This document shows positions 48,103-61,249 of a DNA stretch of 64,000 bases, piece by piece (the first letter of the stretch is position 1; every line of letters begins with the position of its first letter). The notes beneath the pieces were generated by a model. The model saw only the letters and a program-made list of their open reading frames with translations. It was not told the origin of the DNA and searched no databases. Source of the DNA: Mugil cephalus (taxonomy: Eukaryota; Chordata; Actinopteri; Mugiliformes; Mugilidae); NCBI RefSeq assembly GCF_022458985.1, contig NC_061774.1:21856697-21920696 (forward strand). Direction: 5' to 3'. Made by a program: the position numbers and the translations under genes.

Positions 48103-51100
48103 ATGCCGGTAGAAAGGATGAGGATGCGGCCATGGCTGGAGGAGCAAATCAATTCCTGTCAGATTCCGGGATTGAAATGGGTTAACAAGGTAAATGTCCA
48201 CACACAGAGCAACAACGCAACAACGGTTGTGTTGTGTGGTTAACACGCTAACCAGAATGTACATGTGTGCAGGAAAAGAGGATCTTCCAGATCCCCTGGA
48301 TGCACGCGGCGCGTCACGGCTGGGACCTGGAGAAAGACGCTCCGCTCTTCATGAGATGGGCCATACACACTGGTAAGGCACAGATTGAACTGCAGTTAAC
48401 TGCTCCACTGCTTCTCCTTTTTGGTGGTTTTCATTTTCAAGTCTACCACACACACACACACACACACACCACGCCAGTTATCTGGTGCAAATCAAAGAAA
48501 CGTTTGATATTCACAATATTCACCGGGTGAAAAAAAAAATGCCAGTCCCACTTTTTTGTTGTAGGTATAAGACGTTCGGTTCGGTCAGGGAGTCGTCTTT
48601 TTAGACTGAACACACTGGTTCTGTGCCTCATTAGTGAAGAGGAAACCATATGAAAACTCACCTCAGTGTCGGGATGTCCCCCCAGTGTTTTTGCATATGA
48701 CGTGGGAAAGAAATGTTGACTCCTCGTACGTTTAATATTCATTTTCACACTCGTTCATGCGGAAATTATGAACAAGAAATGATGCTTTACTTTCCGTTCT
48801 ACATTTTAAGGATGTGGAAAGCGGCAGAAATCAGCCCAGCGACACCGGAGAGACAAGTGTTTACCTTCAACCATCGATTCTAATGACAAACAAATTAAGT
48901 CATCGCACGCTATTCAAGTAGCCACCGATCTCGCAGATCTCTGTTTTCGTTTTCTTTGGAAATACGTGTCGGGTCTTTTTTTTTTTTTCTCGCGAATCTC
49001 AGATGCAAAACTGTGTCGTCACCCAGTTGAAAGTTTGCGCCACCGCCTTCTGTGTCTGTCAGCAAGATAAAGTGCACGGACCTGCATTTCACAATGTTGT
49101 GAAGATACTGACTTTCATCTAATTTTATCAGTGACTCATCGGGTTGCTCACCGTTTTGTTACCTCAGACGTTATTTGACCACGGGGCGGTGACGCAACAG
49201 ATGCTGAAATGAAAGTCTCAGAGGTTTCAGATTTTAACCGTTGCCACTGAGCGAAAACCTACACGTGCTTTAAGAAAAGAAATCTATTTTATTTAAACGG
49301 TTTAAAACATCATTGTGGTGATTTTTGCATTAAATTTTAAGTTATTCAAATAATACACAGGTTCATAATATTAATAATAATCTTATTTTTTTATTTCAAA
49401 CATGTGCAACAGTAGAGTGGCGACTGAAACATGACGTCCTCTGCCTCCATTTATCCCTTTACGAAAATATGTTGGATTCATATCAATTTGTATTTAAATA
49501 AATTAAAAAAAAACATCAAAAAATGTCCAAACAACCTTAGATTAACTGCTGTTAAAACTAAATGGTGAAACCTTTATTTCTACAGAACAAAACAGCAGTA
49601 GAGAAGGTCAAAAAGCTAAAGATAAGATAGCGATCGTTTTCGTGAACCTTAGTAACACTACCGTGTTCCCCTGAAGATGATGCACGCATGCCAGTAATGC
49701 CTGTAGTGCCACAGATGCCCTTTTGAGATTCTACACTTTTATCCGTCCCCGTGTGCAGGTAAATACCAGCCGGGTGTGGACCGTCCCGACCCAAAGACAT
49801 GGAAAGCCAACTTCCGCTGCGCCATGAACAGCCTGCCAGACATCGAGGAGGTGAAGGATAAAAGCATCAAAAAGGGAACTAACGCCTTCAGAGTCTATAA
49901 AATGCTCTCGTCCACAGAGAGGAGCTTGAAGAAAGGTGAGCTCCGCCGCCGCCGCCGCCGCCGCGGTGACGGAACGTATTTATTTATATCTGTGCATTAA
50001 GACGCTTTAATAAACTGACGTCTCTCTGGTTTCCATTCAGGAAAGAAGAAGACAGACAAGGAGGGGAAGCCCAGAGGAAATAAAGAGGTAGGCGATCGTG
50101 CCTCTAGCTGTTGCTGTCGCGCACGGCACGAGTACAGTAGCGGTTTTTGTGGGTGCACGGTCCTTTCAATTCCAGAGTCAGGCAAACAAATAGCGACACA
50201 GGCGCAGAAGATCAGCGAGTTTCTGACTCCTCACGGAGCCGTTTCATTGGAACTCAAACGGCCTCTCCTCCTGGCTCCTTTGGTGACATGTTAAACATCA
50301 CAGAAGTAGTTTTCTGAGAAGCGCGGCTGTTTTTGTTATTGCCAAGACGGAAGAAAAACACTTCTGGTAATTTTACTCAGCCTTGAGTTGAAGCCAGATT
50401 ATCTTATTTGCAGATCAACTCTGCATCCAGTCAGGACTTGACTCAGACTCTTACCAGAAAGTAACCACAATAACCACACACTCTACTCCTCACACGTTCG
50501 GTTCCTGCTCTCCCGGCCGCGGGCACGTTAAAGCAGTTACATGTAAATTAGTAACGAGGTGAAGGAATTGGCATTTTGGCAAAGCGCTTAATGAACACTT
50601 CGGAATTATTAAAGTGTTAAATCAGAAATGCTTCTGCTGTTTTCTGGGACGTGTTTTTTCAGAAGCTGACGGGAACGATTGTGTAATACTTGGCAAGTTG
50701 GTTTCGAACAGTTCGGCCTGTTTCATTTGTTTGTTGACATGCCTGAAATGCTTCAAATGTTAAATTTTATCTCTGTGTGATCTCCCCTGGATTACAATGA
50801 CATTGTGGCAGGGAAATAACAAAGGAAATTCATTTGTTTAAAGCGCAGCAGCTCCCTGTGTTACTGAGTGTTGTCTCACAGTTTCTAACATCTGACTGTT
50901 GCATTCAACATAAACTCTTGTTGGTCGTCAGTTTTTACTGGGATGAAAGAAAATATGTGAGGACTGTATGAACAAATTAAATCCCCCCGCTCAACCATAA
51001 CTCGGCCCTTTTTCTGACCAGCAGGCAGCTCCTCCGTCTCCGGACAGGACTCTAGTTGAGGCTAACGCTGGACCTATTGATTACACCAAACAGGAAATCA

Positions 51101-54100
51101 TCAAGCAGGAAGCACTAGAGCTGACGGTGGCTGACAGCGCACCAGGTATCTCACCATCTTTTTCTTTTGTTATGCTGTTGAGACGTGTGTGTGTGTGTGT
51201 GACCTCTCCCTGCTTTTGACATGGCACATTTATTCGTATGTCTGCCTTTGTTGATAAAGAAATGCTTTAGAGCTGTGTATATAATGTTTATAATAACTAA
51301 ACCCTCCTTTCTTCCGTGGATTTTGACGTGTTTTATAGAAACAAAGCAAAAAAAGATCAGGTGTCAGAATAGCAAAGCTTGAAGGAAGAGTCCAAGGAAA
51401 TATGTATATATACACAACACTACAAGTTTGGAAGCAAGAGCTAATTTGAACATAAAAGATCATAGTATCGTTGGTCACTTTGCATCAAAATAAACATGAT
51501 TATTATATGAAGAGAACTTATCAGAAGCTATTTTTACTATAATTACCAGGTATTAACAACAGCTTGGCGTATACGAGTCATTCATTCACCAAGGGATATT
51601 TCTACGCAGACTCTCAAAAGTATTAGAAGAGTTAAAGTGAATGATGCAAACTGTGATTTGTTTTTTTTTATTATTTTTTTTTACGTTGGCACTGCAGTTG
51701 TGATTCTTGCAAATCTTCTCAAGCCTAAAACTAAGCTCTTCTTTTCTTTTGCTGACATTTATTCAGCAATGGTCTGGTAACATCAATGAACACCTGAAGG
51801 TAAATTGAGGAAAATGTTCATGTCAATGAAAGCAAAAGTCGTTGGCAGTGTGAAAAGGAAATTGAAGTTGCTTCCAAACCTTTGGCCTGTGGTGTAAATA
51901 AAGGCTTTATTTCATTGTGGAACGGTTTAAAAAACATTAGCGCTAAAAGAAAGGACGGTTTCCCGATACACATGGTCTTTATCCCAGTGTCCATTTTTTT
52001 AGCGCTAATGTTTTAACCCATTTTATAAGAAACAGCCATCTCAATAAAGACTTTATACATGTTTTTATTGTGCTAGAGGAGTTCCTTGTACTCCTTCTTC
52101 AAGCTTTGCTGTTTATCTCTCTCTTTCCAAAGAGCACCCTGGTTATTTGCATAAGAAACTTCCTGAGCATGTTGGAACCTGATGGATGTACTTAAAGAAT
52201 AAAAAAAAAAAGGCTTAAATGTCCACATTTGATCTGACGTGGGTGGGAACAGTAACATAGCAGAATAATAACCTATAGGCAACGACAACTCCAGATTATT
52301 TCCATTAGTTTAAGTGTAAAGAAGAACAAGTAAATTAGGAGAAAGTTTACATTTAATAAACTAAACTTGGAGGGGGGGATGAAATTTCTTAAGAAATATA
52401 AGTGCAGTTTGGGCTCATTGCTGCCTGCTGTTTAGTCCTGGGTCTCAGTGTTTATCTTATGTCCACTTGTCTTATTAACCCTTTAGGCATCTGTTTAACC
52501 CTCTTTGAACCAAAAATGTCCAAAAACTGCTATAAAAACTTAACTGATTATTTTTTTTTGTCTGTGTAAACCTCCTGAGACCCTGTGTCCTCATATGGGG
52601 ACATTAAGTTTTATTGCAGCTTATTACAGCCAATCACGGGACAAAAGTGGACAAAGTACAAATCCCCACCATGTTTTACGGTTGCAACTTGTTTATTCAC
52701 GCTTTTTAGATTTTCTACTTTGATATGATGCACAAATGTAACAAGTTGGGACTTGATTGTTTGCAGTCCTGTTTTTGCTCAGCAATGTTCAGTTATTGAA
52801 GTAGTTTTATACATGTGATGCACATCAGCGACTTCATTGTTTAACGCAATGAAATAATCCCCGTGTCCACATATGGGGACTGTTTTCTTTTCCCCCAAAA
52901 AACTGCTTCCTGTTTATGGATGATGTTCAGTTTTTATACGTTGGTTCTGCTAATCCACTAATCTTGGTTATACCCAAGACTGATAAGAAAAAAATGCCCC
53001 TGTCCCCCAATATTAATTTTATGGAAAATAGCAAATTTTTCATGTTTGTTTTTGGTAAGAAAAACAACAGTAACTTGTATTAGTCAAAGTGGCATTTAAA
53101 GGGTTAAAATCCTCAAAATGATTGAATTTTTAGTAGTTTTGTGAAGTGCTGAAGTGGTTTAAGAGATTTATGCAGAAAAAAATCTGAAAATAATAAGTTT
53201 TTATCGCAGTTTTTGTACATGGACGTCATTGTCCACTGAGGTTACACGAGGGTGTTAAACTTTTTCCACAGTGTTGTGTTGATCTTTTAGAATTAATCTG
53301 TGTGGAGATAGACTTTGTTACAAAAAACTACCATATGCACTAACACAGCCAGAACGAAGAGGACAACTTTGCCCAAATGGACAAACAATAGTTACTAATA
53401 GTTAAAATAGTGGACACATTAGGAATAAAAGTGTAACTTCTGTGTAACCTTCACTTTTCCAAATTCAGATTAGACCCTTGTACACTTGTGCCTTATGTTT
53501 GCCACCTGTGCATTAAAGTTAAAGCCGTTTAGTTCCGTCTGTCATAACGGATCCCGTGTGTCCTCCCGCAGCCATTCACAGTTCGGTAGAAGACCACGTG
53601 ATCACCAGCGAGCAGCTGCCGTTCGTCTGCCAAACCATCGAAGTGACCACTGAGAACGAGGAGCAGACCGTCAGCTCCTCCCACTCGTACCCGCTCCAAA
53701 TCTCTCCCGTGTCCTCGTGCTGCGGTGAGAGGACGCACATCACGTCTTAATGTCTTAACCACAGCATGTTAGGAGATGAAGCAGAAGTCACAGGAGTGGA
53801 GTGGAGTGGAGTGGGGGGGCGGGTGCTATTCAGAGCACATCTGACCACAGTTACATGTTTTTTTTTAGATGGTAGTGGTTAGAATTCAGCAGCTTCTTAC
53901 TAGACAAGAGTCAAGTGGTGTTAAAAACACGCAGCTTTATCTCTTTTAGCTTTTTGATTATTTTGAGCAGCTGGTAACATCTGTAACACTGGTTATGGAG
54001 GAGGGGGAGGGACTTTGTCACCGCATGTAATCTCGAGGCAAATGTGTGGGAAACCGAGTGAATGTGATAAAATAAGCCAGTGTTAGATACCGAGCAGCAG

Positions 54101-55495
54101 CCGCAGCCGCCGACGACACAACTCGTTTCGCTGGGATTGTGTAATAGATGAATATAGTAAAAAAACAAACGGTTTCATTACCACCTTTGAGGTGCGTTCA
54201 TGTTCGTGGTGCTCTGTATCAGTCATTCATCCAGTCATTCAGGCTCAGCTGGCCAGGCGGGTTCATGTTAGAGCGCCTATCTTTATACAACTACTTCATA
54301 TTTCCTCATTTTTTTTTTTTTATTTATTACTTGAAGAGTCAAGTTGAAGCCACTCATGCATCCTTAATTATTATTGTTATTATATGTTTGTTAATATGAT
54401 TTTACAGGTGAAAGTTAAAGCCTTTATTTCTTCTGTCTGTCTGATTGTTCTCACTTTAACTGGTCACTTTCTGAATGTGGCTTTATTCATACATGAACGT
54501 TTATATATGTGTGTGTGCGTTTTATTTCTACAGACAGCGACACAGACAGCGACACAGAAGACATCAAAGAGGTTAGTCTGACGTTGTGCATCAGACGGAA
54601 AGAGTGTGAATCACTAATATGAGTTTCAGGCGAACAGGTTTTCACGTGTTTCAGCCTCACTGCTCAGACGCAGAGAGAGTGTGTGTAGTGTGTGTGTGCG
54701 ATGCTTGCGAGGAGCTTCAGACGGATGTTCAAGGGTTAAGATTTAGTTTTAGGTTTAAGGTTAGATTTAGAGAAGTGTGTGTGTGTGTGTGTGTGTGTTT
54801 TCCTTCCTGTAATGTTGCGAGAGAATGAGAAAAGGGAGGGCCTAGTCAGGAACTGATGCAGTTAAACATTAACAGTTTGATTTGAGGTTTCATGAAAACC
54901 CGCATGCCCGTATACACACTCGCTTACAAACACACCTCACACTACTACCACCTACGTACCTACTGGCAGTCAGAGTGTGTATGTGCTCATAACCAAGTTG
55001 TTAACACTCAAGTTTAAACCCTAATGTGAATAATATAACTAATAAGAGAGATAAAGGAGGTTAGTGTTTATCAGATAAGCTGTTGTGTGGTTGGTGAATT
55101 TACACTGTTAACCGCAGCATGCGTCAAAAAACACCCACAATCTTTACATTGTTTTTTTTTTTTTTTTTGTTGCCTATGCGGTTCCATTACCTTCTTCTTC
55201 CTTCTTTGTTGTTTTTGTCTAGCCGGGCTTCGGCCCCTACAAACGCAGCAACAACTACAACACATCAGTTCTCAGGATTCCCTCGTGTTCTCTCCCTGGC
55301 ATGGCCACGTTCGTCAGCCCGAGCAAACCCAACTTCAGGGTGACCAGCACGCGGGACCCCACCCCTCTAATCAGCTACACCGACAACTGGACGCCGGCCT
55401 ACAGCCAAAACTCTATCGGCTCCACGGCGGCCAGCCACACCCACGAGATGCGCGCAAGTGTCATTATGAAAACTTCCGACGTCACGTCCTCTTGA
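48103..55495 (+). CDS. irf2: Interferon regulatory factor 2
   Basis: Nuclear transcription factor binding ISRE/IRF elements; in mammals it mostly antagonises IRF1. Coding exons: 48103-48189, 48273-48372, 49759-49935, 50041-50087, 51025-51145 (or from 51022), 53572-53724, 54534-54571, 55223-55495; GT-AG, in phase, 331 aa (human 349). The N-terminal DNA-binding domain (1-113) starts [11 protein letters not shown] as in IRF1/2 and keeps the tryptophan repeat (W11, W26, W38, W46, W58) and [19 protein letters not shown]. Then come a basic tail, a KQE motif, and the IRF2-specific stretch EVTTENEEQ followed by [10 protein letters not shown]. Near the end, LPGMATFVS and [10 protein letters not shown] match human LPGMASFVT and RASVIKKTSD. 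The very C-terminal residues after TSDVT are shorter than in human. An acidic [10 protein letters not shown] segment replaces the human SDEES region. Confidence 0.97.
49941..49963. repeat. (CGC)n microsatellite
   Basis: About seven CGC units directly after the irf2 exon-4 donor, within the short intron 4. Confidence 0.8.
51931..52014. repeat. 18-bp perfect inverted repeat in irf2 intron
   Basis: AAAACATTAGCGCTAAAA (51931-51948) is the exact reverse complement of TTTTAGCGCTAATGTTTT (51997-52014). The spacer is 48 nt, and each arm has a palindromic TAGCGCTA core. No annotated gene or family. Confidence 0.8.
52478..53160. repeat. Dispersed repeat with CATATGGGGAC boxes
   Basis: Two GTGTCC(T/A)CATATGGGGAC boxes (about 52,585 and 52,864) in a block with CCTCCTGAGACCC and TTAACCCTTT-type flanks, a familiar pattern of teleost DNA repeats. 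Family not assigned. Confidence 0.5.
54776..54800. repeat. (GT)n microsatellite
   Basis: GT run in irf2 intron 8. Confidence 0.8.
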
Positions 55496-55532
55496 CCTCA
55501 GACGAGAGGGAGCACCACCGTCGCCGTCGCCG

Positions 55533-55554
55533 CCCCCCCCCCCCCCCGGGGGGG
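55533..55554. repeat. C15-G7 homopolymer block after irf2 stop
   Basis: Fifteen C followed at once by seven G, 38 nt after the irf2 stop codon. It could fold as a GC hairpin. It could also be an assembly artefact. Confidence 0.75.
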
Positions 55555-56338
55555 CGTAGGAATGACAGAGAATGTTTGTTTTCTCCATCAGGGGCCACGT
55601 GGGGCCTTTAGAAGGCGCAACATCCAAACCTTTGATTTATTGTGTAACGTCTGTCTGGGTCGTTCCATTCGTTCTCCCCCTTTCGTACGTTCAATTTTTT
55701 TCGACCAACAGAGAAAAGTTCTGAGTTCAGAACCAGATCCCGGTCGTGGTGGTAAAATGGCATCTTACGAGCGGGGGGGCACATCCAGACACGCTCTGTT
55801 ATTTCTGTTCTCTGTTGGTTGAAATGCCCTGCGAGTGGGGAGCACTTGAAATAAACGCGGAGCTTCTGCATTGGCCCCGTCGGGCGTGTGACGTCGGCGT
55901 CCTTGCTCTTTCTCCACGTCCAGGAGGGTTAGCGTTACCGTCCACACGCTAGAACTAAAAAACACAGCGGAGAGTACGCAGTGACACGTCTGGTCATACC
56001 ACGATTATTTCTCCTGCTGTTTAGCTGTTTAGTTTACACTATCCTCTCGTGAAAGAACGTCGCCACTTTTTTTCTTGGAAGACGAGAGAAAAGATTTTAT
56101 CGTTCAAGTCTGCGGATGAATACGTTTTTTTTTTTTTGTTTTTTTTTTTTTAAATATATTAAATCAGTTCTGTTGATGCGATTTTAAACCACCCAGACAG
56201 CAGGGAACGATTAATTTGATCCCAAATCAGCTCAGTTTTTGTTACAAAAAACAATCAAAGGAAGGATGTTTTTTTTATCAGATGAAAGTTTTAACTTTCA
56301 TGATCGGCCCCACAGTGGAAAGCAGGCGTGTTTGTGTT

Positions 56339-56374
<36 letters not shown>

Positions 56375-56376
56375 TC
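56339..56376. repeat. (GT)n microsatellite in irf2 3' UTR
   Basis: Two GT blocks separated by CGAG. Confidence 0.8.
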
Positions 56377-56462
56377 TGTCTGGAAACCTCAGGACAATGT
56401 ATTCCCCAACACACATGGATGAACTGACAGACAGACTGACAGACTGTGAACCATGTAATCAT

Positions 56463-56488
56463 GTCTTCTCCTCTCCTCTCCTCTCCTG
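56463..56488. repeat. (TCTCC)n pentanucleotide repeat
   Basis: About five units in the irf2 3' UTR. Confidence 0.75.
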
Positions 56489-57021
56489 GTGTTAATAATG
56501 TATATAGCTCATATGGATGTATGCCTGCAAGCCGCTTCAGCACCTTACGGACAGCACTGGCGCGTGTGTGTTTACTTGAGTGTGTGATAGTGTGGGGAGG
56601 AGGATAAAAGCTTTATTGATTATTTGTGCCTTTGATAGCGTGGCTGGATTCAAACTACCTGTGCTTTAGTCTGCTGGCTGGTAGACGTTAGGAATGTTAG
56701 TCGGCTTTAAGTCGACGGCGTCGTAGGAAGCGCGGGAGGATCTGGACCTGGTTACTACGTTTGTTTTTTTTTTTTAGTGACAAATAATTTCTATTGAAGC
56801 TATATAAGTTGGAGGAAGAGATGGATCCTTTACGTTATACTGAAGTTCATTTAAAGGATGAGGACGGGGCGTTAGCGAGCAGAGTTGGTTGTTTTCTTTT
56901 ACAGTCCTCTGTCCCTCAGCGTTAAAAATGTTCCCCGCTGACTTCACAGAGCTCAGGTGTGATCACATCCACCTCTTCATTCCTCCTGCTCCAGCTCTGT
57001 CCAATTTACATCTCTCTCCCT

Positions 57022-57026
<5 letters not shown>

Positions 57027-57053
<27 letters not shown>
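57027..57053. repeat. (TA)n microsatellite
   Basis: TA run in the irf2 3' region. Confidence 0.8.
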
Positions 57054-57058
<5 letters not shown>

Positions 57059-58799
57059 TATTTTTTTAATATATTATTACGTCCTCTTGAGAATCACTGC
57101 CTGCTCAGTTGTAAACTGATGAGTGGGATTGTTGGCAGCTCGCAGACTAAAGCACAGTCGGTCGAGCTCCACTGGGAACCGGTTTTAAAAAGTTGCAGTG
57201 GAGTCTGCAGGAGTCGGCGATGTTCTCGAACCAAACCCCTAGAAAACCTGAACACTGGACGCACCTAACGATCGCGGTGAATCTATTGACATTCTCACCG
57301 CTTCTAAGGGGTTTGTGTTGAGTTTGGCTGTAACCATTTCTTCCATGTTTGCCTTAGAGCACCACGAACTCACAGTGACAGACCGCTTCAAACTCGCTCC
57401 GCGTTTTTGAAGTTCATCGTAGTTCATTATGCAAAAAGCTGCAATACATGGGTTCTGATTAAACGCGGTCCATACTAAATGACTTCAGCAGCCATGACAA
57501 ACACCTTCCTGTTTATTCTGTCCGTGTAAAAGAGGCTTTCAGACACAACGTCGCGGTTTTTGTCGCTGTGGCTCGTGAAGCCAGAGTGCGGCGCGTCGGG
57601 CACATGCAGCGGTCAAAGTTCATCTCGGTAAATCATCATCATCGTTGCCGCTGCAGTCCTGGTCCCGTTTTGCGTTTTACTTTTAGGCTGCACTGCAGAC
57701 TCCCTCTCAGAGCACACATTCGACCCTCTTGTGCACGTCTGTTGTGGTTCGTTTCACTAAAAAAAAAAAAAAACACAGTACTTATCTCTCATCGCCCTGT
57801 ATTGGACACTACTTTCCCTCCATATCAGTTATCTTGATGCGTTTCTTCGTTAATGGCTTTAAAGACCTGGGAAAGTTTCTCAAGCTTGTAAACAGCTTGT
57901 AAAAAGCTTGTAAACAGAATAACTTATTTGCTCCATACTGTAGCAAACAGTTTGCTCGACTCCGCAGCGCAACCAGCTTTGTGTCTGAAAGCATCATTTA
58001 CCTTTTTTTTTTTATCATATAAATCTTTGCAATGTGTTACTGTGGTAACATCCTCTCTTAGTATAATAACCATGAATTGTTTGCACTGTTTAAACGTGCC
58101 AAATGACATGCTGCCTGGGATATTAAAAACAAACAAATAAATAAATAAACGTGCGTCTTCCCAGGTCTTTGCACCAGTGCGTATTTCAAGTTAACATTGT
58201 GTTTTTTTTTTAAAATGTTTTAAGCGTCAGTCGACTTGAAGTTGAGCAAGTTCTGAAGTTCCAAATGATCAAGACGTCTGGCCTGATAATCAAATATTCA
58301 GACTTTTCCCTCGTTTGCATTGCCTTAATAAAGAAATATTAATAATTAAACTTTTTTTAAAAAAAAAAACAAAACAAAAGCCTGAGCGTCATCACAAAGA
58401 CGCTCAGCAAAGAACTAAAGTGCACTTTTACATAGAGTTGATTTCTGCTTTGTTGTATGTGTAAAAGGGAAAAGTCAACAGTGAAAGTTGGCAGTGGGGA
58501 GTTTTAATATTAAAGTGATCTATCACGCAGTGGGTTGATGTTTTCCAACTTTTTTTTCTTTTTTCTTTTCCGCATAAGCAATTCAGGGCCACTGAATCAC
58601 TTATGAGTTAAAACAGGTCTCTCTCTATCTTTTGCTTAAGCACATAAGGAAAAAAGCTGATCACTGATCTGCTTCTCACGATGCACCGAGAGGTTTTCAA
58701 CAACACGTCACTGTTTATTCTCTGTACATTAAGAAAACTACATGTGAATCAACATGTAAAATCTGAATAAAGACTGTTTTTGTATTTATCCCGAGGTCT

Positions 58800-60385
58800 G
58801 TACACATCATTTATTACCTGTGCAATCAGCGGTTGAGTTAGGGTTATCTTACACACCCAGAAAGATCAGAGTCCGCCTTTACGGCTTCTCGCACAACAGA
58901 GGAAAGTTGTAAATCTGTAGCTGTTAAGATAAAGACATCCAGTAAAAACAAAGTCCTCCGAAAAGGAGGCCGTGTTGCCGCCTCTTGGAAAAAGTGAAGC
59001 CAGAGTTGGGCTAGGGCTCACTAGGCCCGAGATAAGAGTTAGATTCGCTGCTGACGTCTGCAAGTTAGTACATGTAGTGACTGTACGACAAGCTGTGTGT
59101 GTGTGTGTGTGTGTTAGTGCTGAGCGGAAAAATACGTGTGTGGTTTTGCTCTTTGTCAGAGTTGCAGATGTGCCTTGTTTCACTCACTGACAAGAGTTTA
59201 AGCCGAGCACTAACTGCTGTTTCAGTTTCACTTGTTGTTCTCAGTTCTCACTCTACTTCCTGTTTATCTCAAGGCCTCGGTGGCGAGTGGCCAAGTTTCC
59301 CTGACAACTGTTAACCGCATGCCATTAGTCCGGTTTAAGCAGTCTGTCTTTTAATACGTTATATCTTCTACGTTTAATGTTCTCTCACTAGCTCCTTTGT
59401 GTCCGTAGGTCTCCTTCACCCCTGCTCTGCTTTAATTTCCTGGACCACAAGCAGCAGCAACAAGTCATATCAGAAAGTCCCTTCTCTTCTTTCTATTCCC
59501 TCTTCTTCAAATATTGGAGTTGACAAAGGCATGCTTTCACTCTCCAACTAAAATCTCTTTGCCGTCATCTCTAGAGCCATTAACACGCCACATTAGCTCA
59601 GAACTTTAGCTTAGCTTAAATGGATTTTCTTCAGACCTCTTTACATTCACATACCATTTAGTGGCTCACACAGTGCCAAACAGGAAGGCAAACCTGTCTG
59701 CAAACAAACCGGACAGGCAGCTCTGCGGTCATGTGCCACCGATGCCACCTGTTGTTCAGTGGTGAAATTGCAGGTTTGTTTCTGGTTTTCAAAAAGGTCC
59801 TCAAGTCACTTTATAGTTTTGCTGGCTCCTGTATAGGACAGCAGTGGAGAGAGGAAATGTCACATGCAATTGGTAACTTTCTTCTGGTTTCATTGATAAA
59901 AGTCACAGCTGACCACACAACCAACACATTTTTAAAGCAAAAAAAATTCAGGTGAATCCAACAACTTTATTTATATTTTATATATATTTTTTTTAACTGT
60001 GTGCCAACTTTGATTAGTCAAGAACAATACCACTGTGAGTGATTCTGACTATTGTGACAGAAACAGAGTCTTGGCTTTCAAAAGAGACCAAGACCGTGCA
60101 CGAGCTCCAACACATTCATGAAGATCATTCAATTTATTTTGGGAATGTCCTAAATCTGTGTTGTTGTCTTGCAAAAGGGCCTGAATGATAAGAGTTTAAG
60201 TCTTTTATTTATTGGCACTTTCTTGGTAAAAACAGCTGAAACACATCCATGTGCACACGAAAACCGTATTTTTCTTTTGAAACTGGACATTTTCTGAATT
60301 GCCCACCAAAATATTAGTGTCTAGACCAGGGCTATTAAAAATTCAATTTTACAAGGGTTATACAGGATAAAATTATGTTCTATTA
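58800..60385. other. Intergenic stretch after irf2
   Basis: No gene recognised. Minor GT microsatellite (about 59,095-59,113). Sequence appears single-copy within this window. Confidence 0.45.
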
Positions 60386-60389
60386 ATGC

Positions 60390-61180
60390 TCAATTTCAGC
60401 TCATTCAGTTTAAAGTAATTCACAGACTAAATTCCAAGACTAAACTGAATATATTTTTTCCCACTGTCTCCACCACTTGTGATAGATGTAAATCAGCTGA
60501 TGGAACCTCTTGGGCATCTCTTCTGGTCCTGCTCTGAGCTCACAGGTTTCTGGGTTGACATTTTTAATTTGTTTAATTTGTTCCTGACTGTCTCTTAGTG
60601 ATTCTGGGCTGCTCCAGTGGTTCTTTGACTCTTCCTCCTGCCTTACAACAAGCGCTCATGTTTGGCACGGCCATTGCAAAAAGGGTGATGGGTCAGCTTC
60701 TCCTCCCTGCTTCAAATGGTGGCTAAATGACATGGTTTCCTCTTTACACTTGGAAGAACTTCGGTTTTCTATGTCTCCCTAGATAAATTCAAGAAGATCT
60801 GGAGCCCTTTCATAGAATACACCAGGAAGGACAGACAACAAACTGGGCTCACTGTTTTTTTTTTTTTTGAATATTCCTGTAAGTTGTCCATACTGACACT
60901 TTGCCGTTCCCCTATGACTCAGGCCTCCTGGACTCAATGTGTGTGGACACTCTGGGACATCTTTTCAGTGACTGTATATTTGCACACTTCCTTTTCTCTG
61001 TGTTGACTAAGTGCTGGCTGTATGTTGTTGTTTTTTTTTTGTTTTGTTTTGTTTGTTTTTTTTTTTGTGGGGGGGGGGGGGGGGGGTAATTTCCCTTGTC
61101 TTGGTACTGTACAACAATTTGCACAAATAAAAAAAAATAAAAAAAATAAAAATAAAATAAAAAATTAAATTTTACGTTTC
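60390..61180 (+). mobile_element. LINE-1-like ORF2 3' end with A-rich tail
   Basis: Stop-interrupted + frames resemble the ORF2 C-terminus of fish L1 elements, including DKFKKIWSPFIEYTRKD (about 60,780-60,832). It ends in AATAAA-rich tail sequence (61,125-61,170). A run of 18 G (61,069-61,086) interrupts the tail. Confidence 0.65.
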
Positions 61181-61249
61181 AGAGTTGTGACATCTCGGTG
61201 TCTAATATATGCAGTCAATGGTATTTTAGCACTTATGCTTCAACCATTA

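Larger units (their letters stand above)
55496..58790 (+). other. irf2: irf2 3' untranslated region (probable)
   Basis: Long gene-free stretch with microsatellites and no coding similarity. AATAAA occurs at about 55,849, 58,134-58,150 and 58,323; the best-placed late signal is at 58766-58771, followed by a T-rich stretch. A 3' UTR of up to about 3.3 kb is therefore possible, but the true end may be earlier. Confidence 0.45.
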
